Of a stretch of 51,773 bases of DNA, positions 1 to 9,945 are shown one piece after another. Position 1 is the stretch's first letter. Each line of letters begins with the position of its first letter. The notes under the pieces are model-generated. The model worked only from the letters and a program-made list of their open reading frames with translations. It was not told the origin of the DNA and did not search any database. The stretch lies in NCBI GenBank assembly GCA_020718065.1, contig DYDE01000013.1, positions 1 through 51,773 of the forward strand, given 5' to 3'. The position numbers and the translations under genes were made by a program. Origin of the DNA: Marinifilum sp. (GTDB lineage Bacteria > Bacteroidota > Bacteroidia > Bacteroidales > CG2-30-32-10).

Positions 1-301
<301 letters not shown>

Positions 302-408
302 TTAACAAATTGTCAATAGTCAATCTTTATGCCAATTGAATTATTATAACATTTATAGAAAAATTGACAGATTTATGAAAAATAAGTAATTTTTATCTTT
401 CATTTGTA

Positions 409-421
409 TGACAAAAAGTCA
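409..421. promoter_or_regulatory. Perfect palindrome TGAC-N5-GTCA upstream of dnaK
   Basis: TGACAAAAAGTCA is a perfect inverted repeat 138 bp upstream of the dnaK start and just past the 3' end of the neighbouring lipoprotein gene. Further TGAC/GTCA words lie between it and dnaK (around 308-323 and 363-370). A heat-shock operator or unusual promoter element is possible from position alone. I know of no proof for this motif. Confidence 0.3.
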
Positions 422-433
422 GAGCTTCAAAAT

Positions 434-1435
434 TTATCTGACAAAACCCAAATCTTTGGTTAACCTTCCATAATAGAGAGAATCAAGAGAAACAGGCGAA
501 AGATTGTAACCTGCTTTTATATAATATCTGCTTGCAAAAATCCCTATGCCATTTTCAATATTTGTAAATTCGGGTTTTTCCTGAACAATTCCTGTAGAGG
601 GTTTAACTGCTTGCATGTAAGTATAAAATTCATCATTTGCAGCATAGATTAATAAATCTATTTCTTCACCTGGTAAAATTTTTCTTATTACATTTGGATT
701 GTTGGAAATTTTGCTATTAAGCATACTGTAAAACGATTCTCCTAAAAAGGAAATAGAAATTTCGGAATTAACATTATCAAATACTGATTCCCCAACATAA
801 TAATCAAGGAATTTTTTTGTAGTGATCAAGGTGTTTTTATCTTGTTCTGTATAGTGAAACCTAAAGTAAACCTGAAAATATCTTGAATTACCATTTTCAT
901 CAATTTTAAATTGAACGGATATAGATTCTTTACTTGTAAAATTAACTAAAGGATTTTGTGGATTACGATATGGTTTAATAATATATATGTTTTTTAAAAG
1001 TTCTGTGTGTGCAGTTATAACTTTCCCTGTAATTTTATTGGTTATTTTAAGTCTATATTCCTTAGAGGAATCTAATTTAGTATTCGATTTGTATAATAGT
1101 TGTTTAGGATAGTAAAATGTACCTGATTCTTTATCATAGATTGTTGTAGTATCAAAAATTATAGTTTTGTTTGCATACTGACCATTTTTCCATTCTTCAA
1201 TTCGAACATCCAGATTGTTGAAATAAGTTGACGAGTCTGCGACTTGAGCCATAATTAAAGCATTACCTTCTCCAAGATATGCTTTGTTTATTTTTAAATA
1301 ATGAACACTGTCTTTTTGATTTAATAATCCATATACAACTGTAATATCTTTCCATTCGGTATTCAGTTCCAAATCATTTTCACAAGCAGAAAAAAGCAGA
1401 ATAAAACCTAAGCTGATTAAAAGTAGTTTTCTCAT
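434..1435 (-). CDS. DUF4249-like lipoprotein
   Basis: A 333-residue protein with a lipoprotein signal peptide (MRKLLLISLGFILLFSACEN; lipobox FSAC, Cys18). An immediate WKDITVVYGLLNQKD-type segment follows and, near the C terminus, FTNIENGIGIFASR. These features match the Bacteroidota DUF4249 family, a predicted beta-rich envelope lipoprotein often found beside TonB-dependent outer-membrane proteins. No such partner is next to it here. It lies downstream of nothing on its strand and is separated from dnaK by 160 bp. Biochemical function is unknown. The lipoprotein call is firm; the family call is by motif memory. Confidence 0.72.
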   Translation of the reverse strand: MRKLLLISLGFILLFSACENDLELNTEWKDITVVYGLLNQKDSVHYLKINKAYLGEGNALIMAQVADSSTYFNNLDVRIEEWKNGQYANKTIIFDTTTIYDKESGTFYYPKQLLYKSNTKLDSSKEYRLKITNKITGKVITAHTELLKNIYIIKPYRNPQNPLVNFTSKESISVQFKIDENGNSRYFQVYFRFHYTEQDKNTLITTKKFLDYYVGESVFDNVNSEISISFLGESFYSMLNSKISNNPNVIRKILPGEEIDLLIYAANDEFYTYMQAVKPSTGIVQEKPEFTNIENGIGIFASRYYIKAGYNLSPVSLDSLYYGRLTKDLGFVR

Positions 1436-1562
1436 AAATATAATTTGTTAAAAAATCATTCAAAATTATGAAGTTTTTAAATATCAATTACAAAAACAAT
1501 CAATGATTTTTATTTTATTATCAAAAACGATTAATTTTGTTAAAAATTTTAAACGAATAATT

Positions 1563-1844
1563 ATGTATAAAGTAAATGAATATTTCGATGGCAAAGTAAA
1601 GTCTATTGCATTTGAAGTTGATGGATTCCCTGCCACAATTGGTGTAATGGCAAAAGGCGAATATGAATTCGGCACCTCTAAAGAAGAATATATGACAGTT
1701 ATTTCCGGCAAACTTATAGTTAAATTGCCAGATAGTAATGATTGGAAGACTTATTTAAAAAATGATACCTTTATAGTTAAAGCAAATTGCAAGTTTCAAT
1801 TAAGAGTGGATCTGGATAGTTCCTATTTATGCGTTTATAAATAG
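1563..1844 (+). CDS. ppnP: Pyrimidine/purine nucleoside phosphorylase PpnP
   Basis: A 93-residue single cupin beginning [18 protein letters not shown] and containing [18 protein letters not shown] and a C-terminal SYLCVYK, the pattern of the PpnP (former DUF1255) family. PpnP is a cytosolic phosphorylase that splits many nucleosides to free base and ribose-1-phosphate. The open frame extends upstream to 1503, but the ATG at 1563 matches the family start and length (about 94). A TAATTTTG box at 1532-1539, resembling the phylum -7 element, precedes it. It stands alone between a minus-strand lipoprotein gene and a plus-strand regulator gene. Confidence 0.92.
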   Translation: MYKVNEYFDGKVKSIAFEVDGFPATIGVMAKGEYEFGTSKEEYMTVISGKLIVKLPDSNDWKTYLKNDTFIVKANCKFQLRVDLDSSYLCVYK

Positions 1845-1966
1845 AAGCATTTTATTATAAATTATTATTTAAGAAGTTTTTATTTTCTTATGTATTTCTT
1901 TAATAAAGCATCTATAGAGTAAATCACCTTGAATTTTAATTGCTTTTCTAATTTAAATATTTACTA

Positions 1967-2350
1967 ATGAAAACAAAAAAAGATTCAGAAAATAATCACC
2001 TCACTCCTAAATATAAAATTTGGCTTGAAACCAAAGATGGAGAGGGAATACTGGGAGATGGTAAATGGCTATTATTGAAAGCTATTGAAGAACATGGTTC
2101 ATTAATGGCTGCCACAGAATCGCTTGGAATTAGTTACAGAAATACATGGAACAGATTGAAAAAAATAGAAAAACAGCTTGGATATACGCTTATAGAAAAA
2201 ACAAGAGGAGGTAAAGATGGTGGTAAAACCATTTTAACAGAAAAAGGAATAAACCTTGTAAAGTCATTTGATAAATTTCATGCTTCATTTGATGTTTTGA
2301 TAAATGATGCTTTTAAAACTTTCTTATCAGACATTACAAAATCAATTTAA
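1967..2350 (+). CDS. ModE N-terminal-type winged HTH regulator
   Basis: A 127-residue protein with a LysR/ModE-type winged helix: GDGKWLLLKAIEEHGSLMAA, then LGISYRNTWNRLKKIEKQLG and the wing TRGGKDGGKTILTEKG. In ModE this domain binds operators of molybdate uptake genes and is followed by two molybdate-binding domains. Here the protein ends after about 30 more residues, so no ligand domain is present. Such short ModE-like proteins are common in Bacteroidota. It ends 28 bp before the antiporter gene on the same strand, so the two may be co-transcribed. The ligand and target are not evident. Confidence 0.8.
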   Translation: MKTKKDSENNHLTPKYKIWLETKDGEGILGDGKWLLLKAIEEHGSLMAATESLGISYRNTWNRLKKIEKQLGYTLIEKTRGGKDGGKTILTEKGINLVKSFDKFHASFDVLINDAFKTFLSDITKSI

Positions 2351-2378
2351 AAAACTAAATTGTTCTTAATGTTAGAAA

Positions 2379-4562
2379 ATGACTAAAAAAAGACTTTTTT
2401 ATACATTTATTTTATTACTCTTTTGTGCAGGTGTTTGGTTTATCTGCAATGCAGAAATATCTGATAAAATAGGGTATTTAAACCCTAAAAATGCTGCAAG
2501 TATTTCTAATGTGTCATCTGTTTCTTCAAATATAAGTGAAAGCCAAAATTCTGATGGCTTTTTCTATTCTTTGGGTTCTGGAATTTTTCAAAATATTAAA
2601 CATCCACTAAGTATATTATTACTTCAGATTATAACTATAATTATTTTTGCTAGGTTTTTTGGTTATATCTTTAGAAAATTTGGACAACCAACTGTAATAG
2701 GAGAAATAATTGCCGGTATAATTCTTGGCCCTTCATTGTTGGGATTTGTATTCCCTCAAATATCTACATTTCTTTTCCCTATAGATTCACTTAACAATTT
2801 ATATTTTCTAAGTCAAATTGGGTTGATTTTATTTATGTTTATTGTTGGGATGGAATTAGACACAGGGGTTATTAAAAACAAGACAAATGTTGCAATGATA
2901 GTAAGCATAGGCAGTGTTTTGTTTGCTTTTACAATTGGATTTTTTATATCATTTTATTTATATCAGGAATTCGGTAGTAAAAATAGTAATTTCTTTTCAT
3001 TTGCAGTTTTTATGGGAATAGCAATGAGTATTACTGCTTTTCCTGTTTTAGCTAGAATACTGCAAGAGAAACAATTAACAAAAACTTATTTAGGTTCAAT
3101 AGCGATTACAATTGCTGCTGTTGATGATGTTATAGGTTGGTGTTTATTGGCTGCCATAATTGCTATAATAAAAGCTGGAAATTTTATAGGTGCGTTTTCT
3201 ACAATCGGACTTACAACAGTTTATGTTTTATTAATGATATTTGTAATAAGACCTATAATAAAAAGAGCAGAAAATATATATGTTTCCAAAGAAAACCTAA
3301 ATAAAACTGTAATTGCTTTGGTGTTTATTTTTCTATTGTTTTCTGCATATATAACAGAAGCTATAGGTATTCATGCTTTATTTGGAGCTTTTATTGCTGG
3401 TGTGGTAATTCCTAAAAATAATAATTTCAAAACTATTTTAATTGAAAAAATAGAAGATATTAGTTTGGTGTTATTATTACCTCTATTTTTTGTATTTACT
3501 GGTCTTCGCACACAAATAGGGTTGCTAAATAATCTTCATTTATGGTATGTTTGTATAGTTATTATATTGGTTGCTATTATTGGGAAATTTGGTGGAACTG
3601 CTATTTTTGCTAAAATTTTCAAACAGTCTTGGAAGGATTCTGTTTCGCTTGGTGTGCTTATGAATACAAGGGGATTAATGGAATTAATAGTACTTAATAT
3701 TGGCTATGATTTGGGAATCTTATCGGCAGAAATATTTACAATGTTGGTGATAATGGCAATAGTTACTACCTTTATGACAGGTCCTTCACTAAATTTAATA
3801 AATTATTTGTTTAAAAAAATTGAAACAATTAAACAATCCGATTCAAGTGGATTAAAAATACTGCTTTCTTTTGCTAATCCACAAATGGGTAGTAAACTAT
3901 TAAATTTATCAAGCATTTTATCAGGCAAAGAGAATAAACTTAATGAAGTTACAGCAGTCCACCTCACTCCGGCTTCCAGTATTGAAACAAAAAACATATC
4001 ACAGTTCGAAGAAGAGGTATTTAGACCTGTTATGTCAACTGCAAATGATTTAGGAGTAAAATTAACAACAATATATAAGATTACCGAACAAATTCAGAAG
4101 GAGATAATTACTATTACAAAGAAATCTCAATTTGATTTACTTTTAGTAGGAGCCGCTAAATCTGTTTTTGTTGACAATTTTATTGGTGGCAAGATTAAAG
4201 GGCTTATTGATAAAGCAAACTGCAATTTAGGCGTTTTTATTGACCGTGATATTAAAGAGTTAAAAAACATTATTATTATTTCGAATTCTGAAAAAGATGC
4301 TTTTCTAATGGATTTTGGAAAAAGAATAATTGAAAATTCAAATTATAAACTTACAGTTGCAGATATCAATAACACTAATAAAAACACAATCAATAACAAT
4401 GATAGTAATTTTGAAATTATTAATATCGTACCCAATTTACAATTATTAAATCAATACGATTTAGCAATTCTAAGCCTTGATTATTGGAAAGAAACCAGCA
4501 AACAGAAATCCCTTTGGAATAACCAACAATCTTCTTTGCTAATTATTAGACCAAAAAAATAA
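2379..4562 (+). CDS. Cation/proton antiporter, CPA2 family, with C-terminal UspA-like region
   Basis: A 727-residue membrane protein. An N-terminal hydrophobic segment and a polar linker precede about 12 membrane segments (roughly residues 75-470) with the CPA2 signatures FRKFGQPTVIGEIIAGIILG and AAVDDVIGW, the latter carrying the paired Asp of the ion site. The C-terminal 240 residues are soluble and look like two degenerate universal-stress/nucleotide-binding folds (FDLLLVGAAKSVFVDNFIGG). The family exchanges Na+ or K+ for H+ at the inner membrane. The first helix may be a signal anchor. It follows the ModE-like regulator by 28 bp and converges with the peptidase gene. Confidence 0.88.
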   Translation: MTKKRLFYTFILLLFCAGVWFICNAEISDKIGYLNPKNAASISNVSSVSSNISESQNSDGFFYSLGSGIFQNIKHPLSILLLQIITIIIFARFFGYIFRKFGQPTVIGEIIAGIILGPSLLGFVFPQISTFLFPIDSLNNLYFLSQIGLILFMFIVGMELDTGVIKNKTNVAMIVSIGSVLFAFTIGFFISFYLYQEFGSKNSNFFSFAVFMGIAMSITAFPVLARILQEKQLTKTYLGSIAITIAAVDDVIGWCLLAAIIAIIKAGNFIGAFSTIGLTTVYVLLMIFVIRPIIKRAENIYVSKENLNKTVIALVFIFLLFSAYITEAIGIHALFGAFIAGVVIPKNNNFKTILIEKIEDISLVLLLPLFFVFTGLRTQIGLLNNLHLWYVCIVIILVAIIGKFGGTAIFAKIFKQSWKDSVSLGVLMNTRGLMELIVLNIGYDLGILSAEIFTMLVIMAIVTTFMTGPSLNLINYLFKKIETIKQSDSSGLKILLSFANPQMGSKLLNLSSILSGKENKLNEVTAVHLTPASSIETKNISQFEEEVFRPVMSTANDLGVKLTTIYKITEQIQKEIITITKKSQFDLLLVGAAKSVFVDNFIGGKIKGLIDKANCNLGVFIDRDIKELKNIIIISNSEKDAFLMDFGKRIIENSNYKLTVADINNTNKNTINNNDSNFEIINIVPNLQLLNQYDLAILSLDYWKETSKQKSLWNNQQSSLLIIRPKK

Positions 4563-4581
4563 TCAACCCTTTTTTCTGTAT

Positions 4582-6705
4582 TTAATATATTGGGTTTACA
4601 TCCAAATTATATAATACAAACGACCAGAAATCGCTTGCTTCATCAATTTGTTTTGAAGTCGGTTTTCCGGCACCATGCCCAGCCATAGTTTCTATTCTTA
4701 TTAAAACAGGGTTTTCTCCTTTATGTTTTTCCTGTAGTGTGGAAATAAACTTAAAAGAGTGGGCAGGAACAACTCTGTCATCATGATCGGCAGTTGTAAC
4801 CATGGTTGCTGGATAGTTAACCCCTTCTTTGATATTGTGTAATGGAGAATATTTATAAATATAATTAAACATGGTTTGATCATCACTAGAACCATAATCA
4901 CCTGTCCAAGCCCAACCTATTGTAAATTTATGAAAACGCAACATATCCATTACCCCTACAGCAGGCATTGCAACCTTAAATAAATCTGGTCTTTGAGTCA
5001 TACAAGCACCTACTAATAACCCACCATTTGAACCACCAGAAATAGCTAATTTTTTTGAAGAAGTGTATTTTTCTTTAATTAAATATTCAGCAGCAGCAAT
5101 AAAATCATCAAAAACATTTTGTTTGTTCAATTTTGTTCCCGCTTTATGCCATTCTTCTCCATACTCTCCGCCACCTCTTAAATTTGCAATTGCATACACA
5201 CCTCCATTTTCCAAAAAAATCAATCTGCTAAGACTAAAACTTGGTGTTAGACTGATATTAAAACCACCATAACCATATAACATCGCAGGGTTATTGCCAT
5301 CAAGTTTGATACCTTTTTTGTGTATGATAAACATTGGGATACTTGTACCGTCTATACTTTGATAGAAAATTTGCTTGGTTTCGTATTCATCTGCTTTAAA
5401 GTCAATATCGGGTTTTTTATAAATTTCTGATTTGTTATTTTTTAAATCATACTTATAGATTGTTGTTGGAAAAGTAAAAGAAGTATATGCATAAAAAGCA
5501 ATATTGTCATTTTTCTTTCCACTCATACCTCCTAATGTTCCTATTCCTGGTAGTTGTATTTCATTTATTTTGTTTCCATTCATTTCATACACATAAGCCC
5601 TGCTACTTGCATCTTTCATGTATTGAGTAATAATTTTTCCACCCATTGGAATTACACTCTGCAATACATCATTTTGTTCAGGAATTATAGTTTCCCATTT
5701 AGTATTATCTGTATATGGAGCAGAAACAACAATTAATTTGTTTTTAGGGGCATTATGGTTGGTCATAATTATAATTTTGTCCCCATTATTATCTATTGCG
5801 CTATATTCATTTTCAAAACCTTTAGCTACCAAAATAAAAGAGCTGTTTGGTTTTGATAACTCTTTCAGATAAAGAGAATTTCCACTTGTTCCTTCACTTT
5901 CATATAAAAACAAAAACGTTTCATCTTCAGAAGTAGAAACACTGTAATTGCGAAGCGGATATTTGGAATTTTCATAAATCAACTTATCACTACTCTGAGG
6001 ATTACCTATTTTGTGAAAATAAACTTTGTGAAATTCATTTTTACCTGACAGTTCTCCTCCTTTTTTGGGCTCATCATATCTGCTATAATAAAATCCATCT
6101 TTTTTCCAGGCAATTCCGGAAAACTTAACCCATTTTATTTGATCATCCAGTTTTTTGCCGGTAGCAATTTCCATAACATTAATTTCATTCCAATCGGAGC
6201 CACCAACAGATGTTGTGTAAGCCATGTATTTTGAATCATGAGAGGCCTGAACATCGCCTAAAGCAATTGTTCCATCTTTTGAAAAAGTATTGGGATCAAG
6301 AAATACTTTAGGCTCGTTTTCTAAACCATCTTGTATATATAATACGCTTTGGTTTTGCATTCCGTTGTTTTTGTAAAAAAAATAATAATTACCCTCCTTA
6401 AAAGGAACACCATACTTAGGAAAATTCCAAATTTTAGTTAAACGTTGTTTTATTTTTTCACGAAAAGGTATTTGTTCCAAATAGCCAAAAGTAACTTTGT
6501 TCTGTGCTTTAACCCATTCAGCTGTTTCTGCAGAAGTGTCATTTTCTAACCAACGGTAGGGGTCTGAAACATTTGTTCCAAAATAGTTATCGACCTGTTC
6601 TACTTTTTTTGTTTTGGGATATTCCACTTTTATTTTTTCTATTTTTATAAAACTATAAACGAATATAATGCTTAAGAAAGCAATAAAAAATAATGATTTT
6701 TTCAT
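4582..6705 (-). CDS. Prolyl oligopeptidase family serine peptidase (S9A)
   Basis: A 707-residue protein with an N-terminal hydrophobic segment (signal peptide or anchor, residues 1-20), a seven-bladed propeller region (about 80-420) and a C-terminal alpha/beta hydrolase domain. The triad is visible: Ser559 in ISGGSNGGLL, Asp in DHDDRVVP (about 640) and His in AGHGAGKP (about 677). The oxyanion-region segment YGYGGFNISLTPSF is present. Prolyl oligopeptidases cut after proline in short peptides. The secretion signal suggests periplasmic peptide breakdown. The gene lies 18 bp downstream of an S41 protease gene on the same strand and ends 19 bp from the convergent antiporter gene. Confidence 0.94.
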   Translation of the reverse strand: MKKSLFFIAFLSIIFVYSFIKIEKIKVEYPKTKKVEQVDNYFGTNVSDPYRWLENDTSAETAEWVKAQNKVTFGYLEQIPFREKIKQRLTKIWNFPKYGVPFKEGNYYFFYKNNGMQNQSVLYIQDGLENEPKVFLDPNTFSKDGTIALGDVQASHDSKYMAYTTSVGGSDWNEINVMEIATGKKLDDQIKWVKFSGIAWKKDGFYYSRYDEPKKGGELSGKNEFHKVYFHKIGNPQSSDKLIYENSKYPLRNYSVSTSEDETFLFLYESEGTSGNSLYLKELSKPNSSFILVAKGFENEYSAIDNNGDKIIIMTNHNAPKNKLIVVSAPYTDNTKWETIIPEQNDVLQSVIPMGGKIITQYMKDASSRAYVYEMNGNKINEIQLPGIGTLGGMSGKKNDNIAFYAYTSFTFPTTIYKYDLKNNKSEIYKKPDIDFKADEYETKQIFYQSIDGTSIPMFIIHKKGIKLDGNNPAMLYGYGGFNISLTPSFSLSRLIFLENGGVYAIANLRGGGEYGEEWHKAGTKLNKQNVFDDFIAAAEYLIKEKYTSSKKLAISGGSNGGLLVGACMTQRPDLFKVAMPAVGVMDMLRFHKFTIGWAWTGDYGSSDDQTMFNYIYKYSPLHNIKEGVNYPATMVTTADHDDRVVPAHSFKFISTLQEKHKGENPVLIRIETMAGHGAGKPTSKQIDEASDFWSFVLYNLDVNPIY

Positions 6706-6723
6706 GGTTAATTATTTATTGAT

Positions 6724-8415
6724 TTATTTAGGATTTTCTTCTTTGTATGTTCCTTTTAGTATTGAATTATATAATGTAGAATTATTCAACAATTCAATGG
6801 CTTTTTTAATTTGTAAATCCGAAGCCAGAGAAACCTCTATTCTCCCTTTTTGAAAGTAATAACGAGATATTATTTCTTCTTTAAGAAACTCTTTTATTTC
6901 ATCTTTAAAAGTAAAAAGGTCTTCCTTTTTGTTATGTATTATTTTACTTTTAAGGCTTTCGTACTCTACCTTTATTGCATCAAAATATTTTTCTTTTTCT
7001 GCTGTTTTTTTAAAAGACTCCAGATCTTTTTCGCTTTGAGTAATATAATCATATTCTTTATCTGCAAGATAGGCAACAAAATCATCATACATTGCATCAG
7101 TGATAATAAAATCAGCTGTAGATGAAATGGTAGGATGTATTAATTTAAATTTTGTAGCATAGTTAAAAATCAAATATTTAGTTAATAAACTGATGGTAAT
7201 ATTGCTATAAGTATAACTATTCATTGAAATATCAGGTTTAATGCCTCCACCATCATAAACAACTCTTCCATTAATAGTTTTAAAAGCTGTAATGAGAGAA
7301 TCCGGAATTTTACCAACGCTACCGTCTGTATTGCGATGAGAATAATCAATAGCCTGAATACACCTACCACTTGGAATATAGTATTTTGCAATTGTAACTT
7401 TAAGTTTTGTATTATAACTAAGCGGTACAACATTTTGTACAAGTCCTTTACCATAAGTTCTTTGACCTAATATAACACCTCTGTCTAAATCTTGTATTGC
7501 GCCTGCAACAATTTCAGAAGCAGAAGCACTTCCTTTATCAACCAGCACTACAAGCGGTATATTAATGTCTATTGGCTGATTTATAGTTTTATAAGATAAA
7601 TTTCTGTCTTTTAGTTTTCCTTTAGTGTTTACAATTAGCTTTCCTTTAGCTACAAATATATTACAAATATTGACAGCCTCGTTAAGCAACCCCCCTCCAT
7701 TGCCTCTTAAATCGAAAATAATTGATTTAAGGTTATTGCTTTCTTTCAATTTCAAAAAGGCATCTTTAACTTCTTTTCCTGCATTTTCAGTAAAACTATT
7801 TAACTGTATATATCCAATATTTTCGCTAACCATACCAAAATAAGGAATACTATTTATTTTTATTTCCTCCCTATTAATAGTTTTCTCAATTAATGATGTT
7901 TCTCCTTCTCTTTTTATAAGTAATTTTATGCTACTGCCAGCTTGCCCCTTAAGAATAGTACCAACATCGCTAGCTGACTTTCCTTTTAGATCAATATCAT
8001 TAACTTTCAAAATTATATCTCCTGCTCTAATATCATTTTTTTGTGCAGGAAATCCTTCATAGGGGTCAGAGATTACAATATAATCTTTCTCTTTGTGAAT
8101 GAGTGCTCCAATACCCCCATATTGACCAGTTGTCATAAACCTGTAATCTTCTATTTCAGATTCAGAAATGAAGTTTGTATAAGGGTCTAGTGATTCTAGC
8201 ATCCCATCTATAGCTGTTTTAATTAATTTACCTGGATTTGTTTCATCCACATAATTGTAATTAAGCTCTTTATATAAAGTAGCAAAAATGTCTAAATTCT
8301 TGGAAATCTCGAAGTCATCATTAACAAAACTAAAAGCAATTAATGAACTAAAGAATATAGCTATTGAAATGACAAAGATTTTAAGCTTCTTTATAAGGTT
8401 TTTTTTATTTTTCAT
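6724..8415 (-). CDS. S41 carboxyl-terminal processing peptidase (CtpA/Prc-like)
   Basis: A 563-residue protease with an N-terminal membrane segment (about 10-31), a PDZ domain (about 90-170; YGGIGALI, AGDIILKVND) and an S41 core. The catalytic serine is in GSASASE (295-301) and the lysine in TYGKGLVQ (Lys323). LDLRGNGGG-type substrate-binding sequence lies at about 235-242. Family members degrade or trim periplasmic proteins from the C terminus. The gene follows rnpA and yidD by 29 bp, a common Bacteroidota arrangement. A second S41 protease lies at 23.0 kb and the two are clearly divergent. Confidence 0.95.
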   Translation of the reverse strand: MKNKKNLIKKLKIFVISIAIFFSSLIAFSFVNDDFEISKNLDIFATLYKELNYNYVDETNPGKLIKTAIDGMLESLDPYTNFISESEIEDYRFMTTGQYGGIGALIHKEKDYIVISDPYEGFPAQKNDIRAGDIILKVNDIDLKGKSASDVGTILKGQAGSSIKLLIKREGETSLIEKTINREEIKINSIPYFGMVSENIGYIQLNSFTENAGKEVKDAFLKLKESNNLKSIIFDLRGNGGGLLNEAVNICNIFVAKGKLIVNTKGKLKDRNLSYKTINQPIDINIPLVVLVDKGSASASEIVAGAIQDLDRGVILGQRTYGKGLVQNVVPLSYNTKLKVTIAKYYIPSGRCIQAIDYSHRNTDGSVGKIPDSLITAFKTINGRVVYDGGGIKPDISMNSYTYSNITISLLTKYLIFNYATKFKLIHPTISSTADFIITDAMYDDFVAYLADKEYDYITQSEKDLESFKKTAEKEKYFDAIKVEYESLKSKIIHNKKEDLFTFKDEIKEFLKEEIISRYYFQKGRIEVSLASDLQIKKAIELLNNSTLYNSILKGTYKEENPK

Positions 8416-8444
8416 ATTGAAATCAGGTTTTTGAAAAAGATTAT

Positions 8445-8666
8445 TTAAGGTACAGGGTCATGTCCATGTCCACCCCATGGATTACAAGATATTATTCTTT
8501 TTAAAGTAAGCCAACCTCCCTTAAATGGTCCATATTTCGTTAATGCTTCTATTCCATATTGAGAACAAGTTGGTATATAACGACAAGAAGGAGCAAATAA
8601 AGGCGATAGCGATAATTGGTAAAAACGTATTATTAAAATAAAAAAATTAGCTATTAGTTTTTTCAT
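8445..8666 (-). CDS. yidD: Membrane protein insertion efficiency factor YidD
   Basis: A 73-residue protein with the complete YidD pattern: an amphipathic N-terminal helix, then [16 protein letters not shown] and a C-terminal [12 protein letters not shown]. YidD sits at the inner membrane and helps YidC-dependent insertion. The start codon lies inside the end of rnpA (20-bp overlap), so translation is probably coupled. Length matches the family. Confidence 0.96.
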   Translation of the reverse strand: MKKLIANFFILIIRFYQLSLSPLFAPSCRYIPTCSQYGIEALTKYGPFKGGWLTLKRIISCNPWGGHGHDPVP

Positions 8667-9039
8667 TTTCTAATTGCAAACGTTGTAAAATTAAAATAAT
8701 TTTTGTTTTCATTTCTTTATATGATATTATTTTTTTTTCTGTATAGTGCAATATTAGTATGTTTTGCTTAGACGTTTTAGTTAAATAATCATAGAAATAA
8801 TTTTTATTTAAGCGATATGCTTCTCTGATGCGGCGTTTTATCAAATTTCTGCTTACAGCAGAAGAAATGTTTTTTTTTGAAACAGTAATTAGCAATTGAA
8901 CAGGACTTTCACCTGTATAAGACTCAATATTTAGCCAGATTACTTTAAAGGGATAATAAAAAAACTGATTTCCTTTAGAATATAAAGCACTTATGCGTTT
9001 TTTGCTGCATAAGTGTTCTTTTTTTTTGAATGTCAGCAT
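8647..9039 (-). CDS. rnpA: Ribonuclease P protein component
   Basis: A 130-residue basic protein with the RNase P signature [17 protein letters not shown] at about 72-88 and an N-terminal [20 protein letters not shown] region that fits the family. It binds the RNase P RNA, which trims tRNA 5' leaders. rpmH, its usual neighbour in other phyla, is absent. Here the order is hemD-rnpA-yidD-S41 protease, as often seen in Bacteroidota. It overlaps yidD by 20 bp. Confidence 0.95.
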   Translation of the reverse strand: MLTFKKKEHLCSKKRISALYSKGNQFFYYPFKVIWLNIESYTGESPVQLLITVSKKNISSAVSRNLIKRRIREAYRLNKNYFYDYLTKTSKQNILILHYTEKKIISYKEMKTKIILILQRLQLENEKTNS

Positions 9040-9110
9040 TTAAATTGCATATAAAATGCTACAATATAAATAATTTCTGATTAAAATTAAAAAAGAGAGC
9101 TTTAATCCTT

Positions 9111-9860
9111 CTATTTTACTTTATTGTTCTTTTGCAAAAACTGGTCAATGGCCATAGTCATAGAAGGTGCTTGTGGATTAGGAGCCTCTACCGATACTTT
9201 TAAGCCGGCTAATTTAGCCTCTTGACTTGTTGTTTCTCCAAAAGTTGCAATAATAGTTGAATTTTGTTTGAACTTAGGAAAATTATGAAAAAGTGACTTT
9301 ATCCCAGATGGGCTAAAAAACACTAGCATATCAAAGTTTTGTATTTTTAATTTAGATAAATCATCAGGAACAGTCCTGTAAACTTCAGTTTTAGTGTAAT
9401 TTATCTTGTTTTCATCAAGGATTTTCAAAACGTCTTGATTGTATGTTTCAGAGCATGGAAGAAGAAAAGTTTCGGTTTTATGTTTCTTAATAGATTCCAT
9501 CAAATCAGTAAAAAGATTGTTTCCATGAAATATTTTTCTTTTCCTGTATTGTATGTATTTTTGAAGATATAGTGCAATAGCTTCGGTAACACAAAAATAT
9601 TTCATTGTATCGGGAACTTGAGCCCTTAATTCAACACATAAACGAAAATAATGATCTACTGCATTTTTACTGGTAAAAATAACTGCAGAATAATCTAACA
9701 TATTAATTCTGTTCTGCCTAAAATCTTTTGAAGCAACACCTTCAATTTTAAAAAATTTTTTAAACTCAATTTTGACATTATATTTTTTTATAATATCAGC
9801 ATAAGGAGATTTTTCTAAATCTGGCTTTGGTTGAGAAACTAATAAACTTTTAACTTTCAA
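9111..9860 (-). CDS. hemD: Uroporphyrinogen-III synthase (HemD family)
   Basis: A 249-residue protein starting MKVKSLLVSQPKPDLEKSPY, with AVIFTSKNAVDHYF in the first half and DMLVFFSPSGIKSLF and ATFGETTSQEAKLAGL in the second. This is the two-lobed HemD fold that closes hydroxymethylbilane to uroporphyrinogen III in haem and corrin synthesis. The start is TTG (plus-strand 9858-9860), and an in-frame stop lies four codons upstream, so no ATG can extend it. The family N terminus supports TTG. It lies between the DUF4271 gene and rnpA. Confidence 0.88.
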   Translation of the reverse strand: MKVKSLLVSQPKPDLEKSPYADIIKKYNVKIEFKKFFKIEGVASKDFRQNRINMLDYSAVIFTSKNAVDHYFRLCVELRAQVPDTMKYFCVTEAIALYLQKYIQYRKRKIFHGNNLFTDLMESIKKHKTETFLLPCSETYNQDVLKILDENKINYTKTEVYRTVPDDLSKLKIQNFDMLVFFSPSGIKSLFHNFPKFKQNSTIIATFGETTSQEAKLAGLKVSVEAPNPQAPSMTMAIDQFLQKNNKVK

Positions 9861-9945
9861 TTCTTTAATGGTTTAAGTTCATTTAAAAAAATGTCGTTTT
9901 ATTAAAAGCTAAATACTTGATATCCCTGCGCAATGACTGTAAAAA

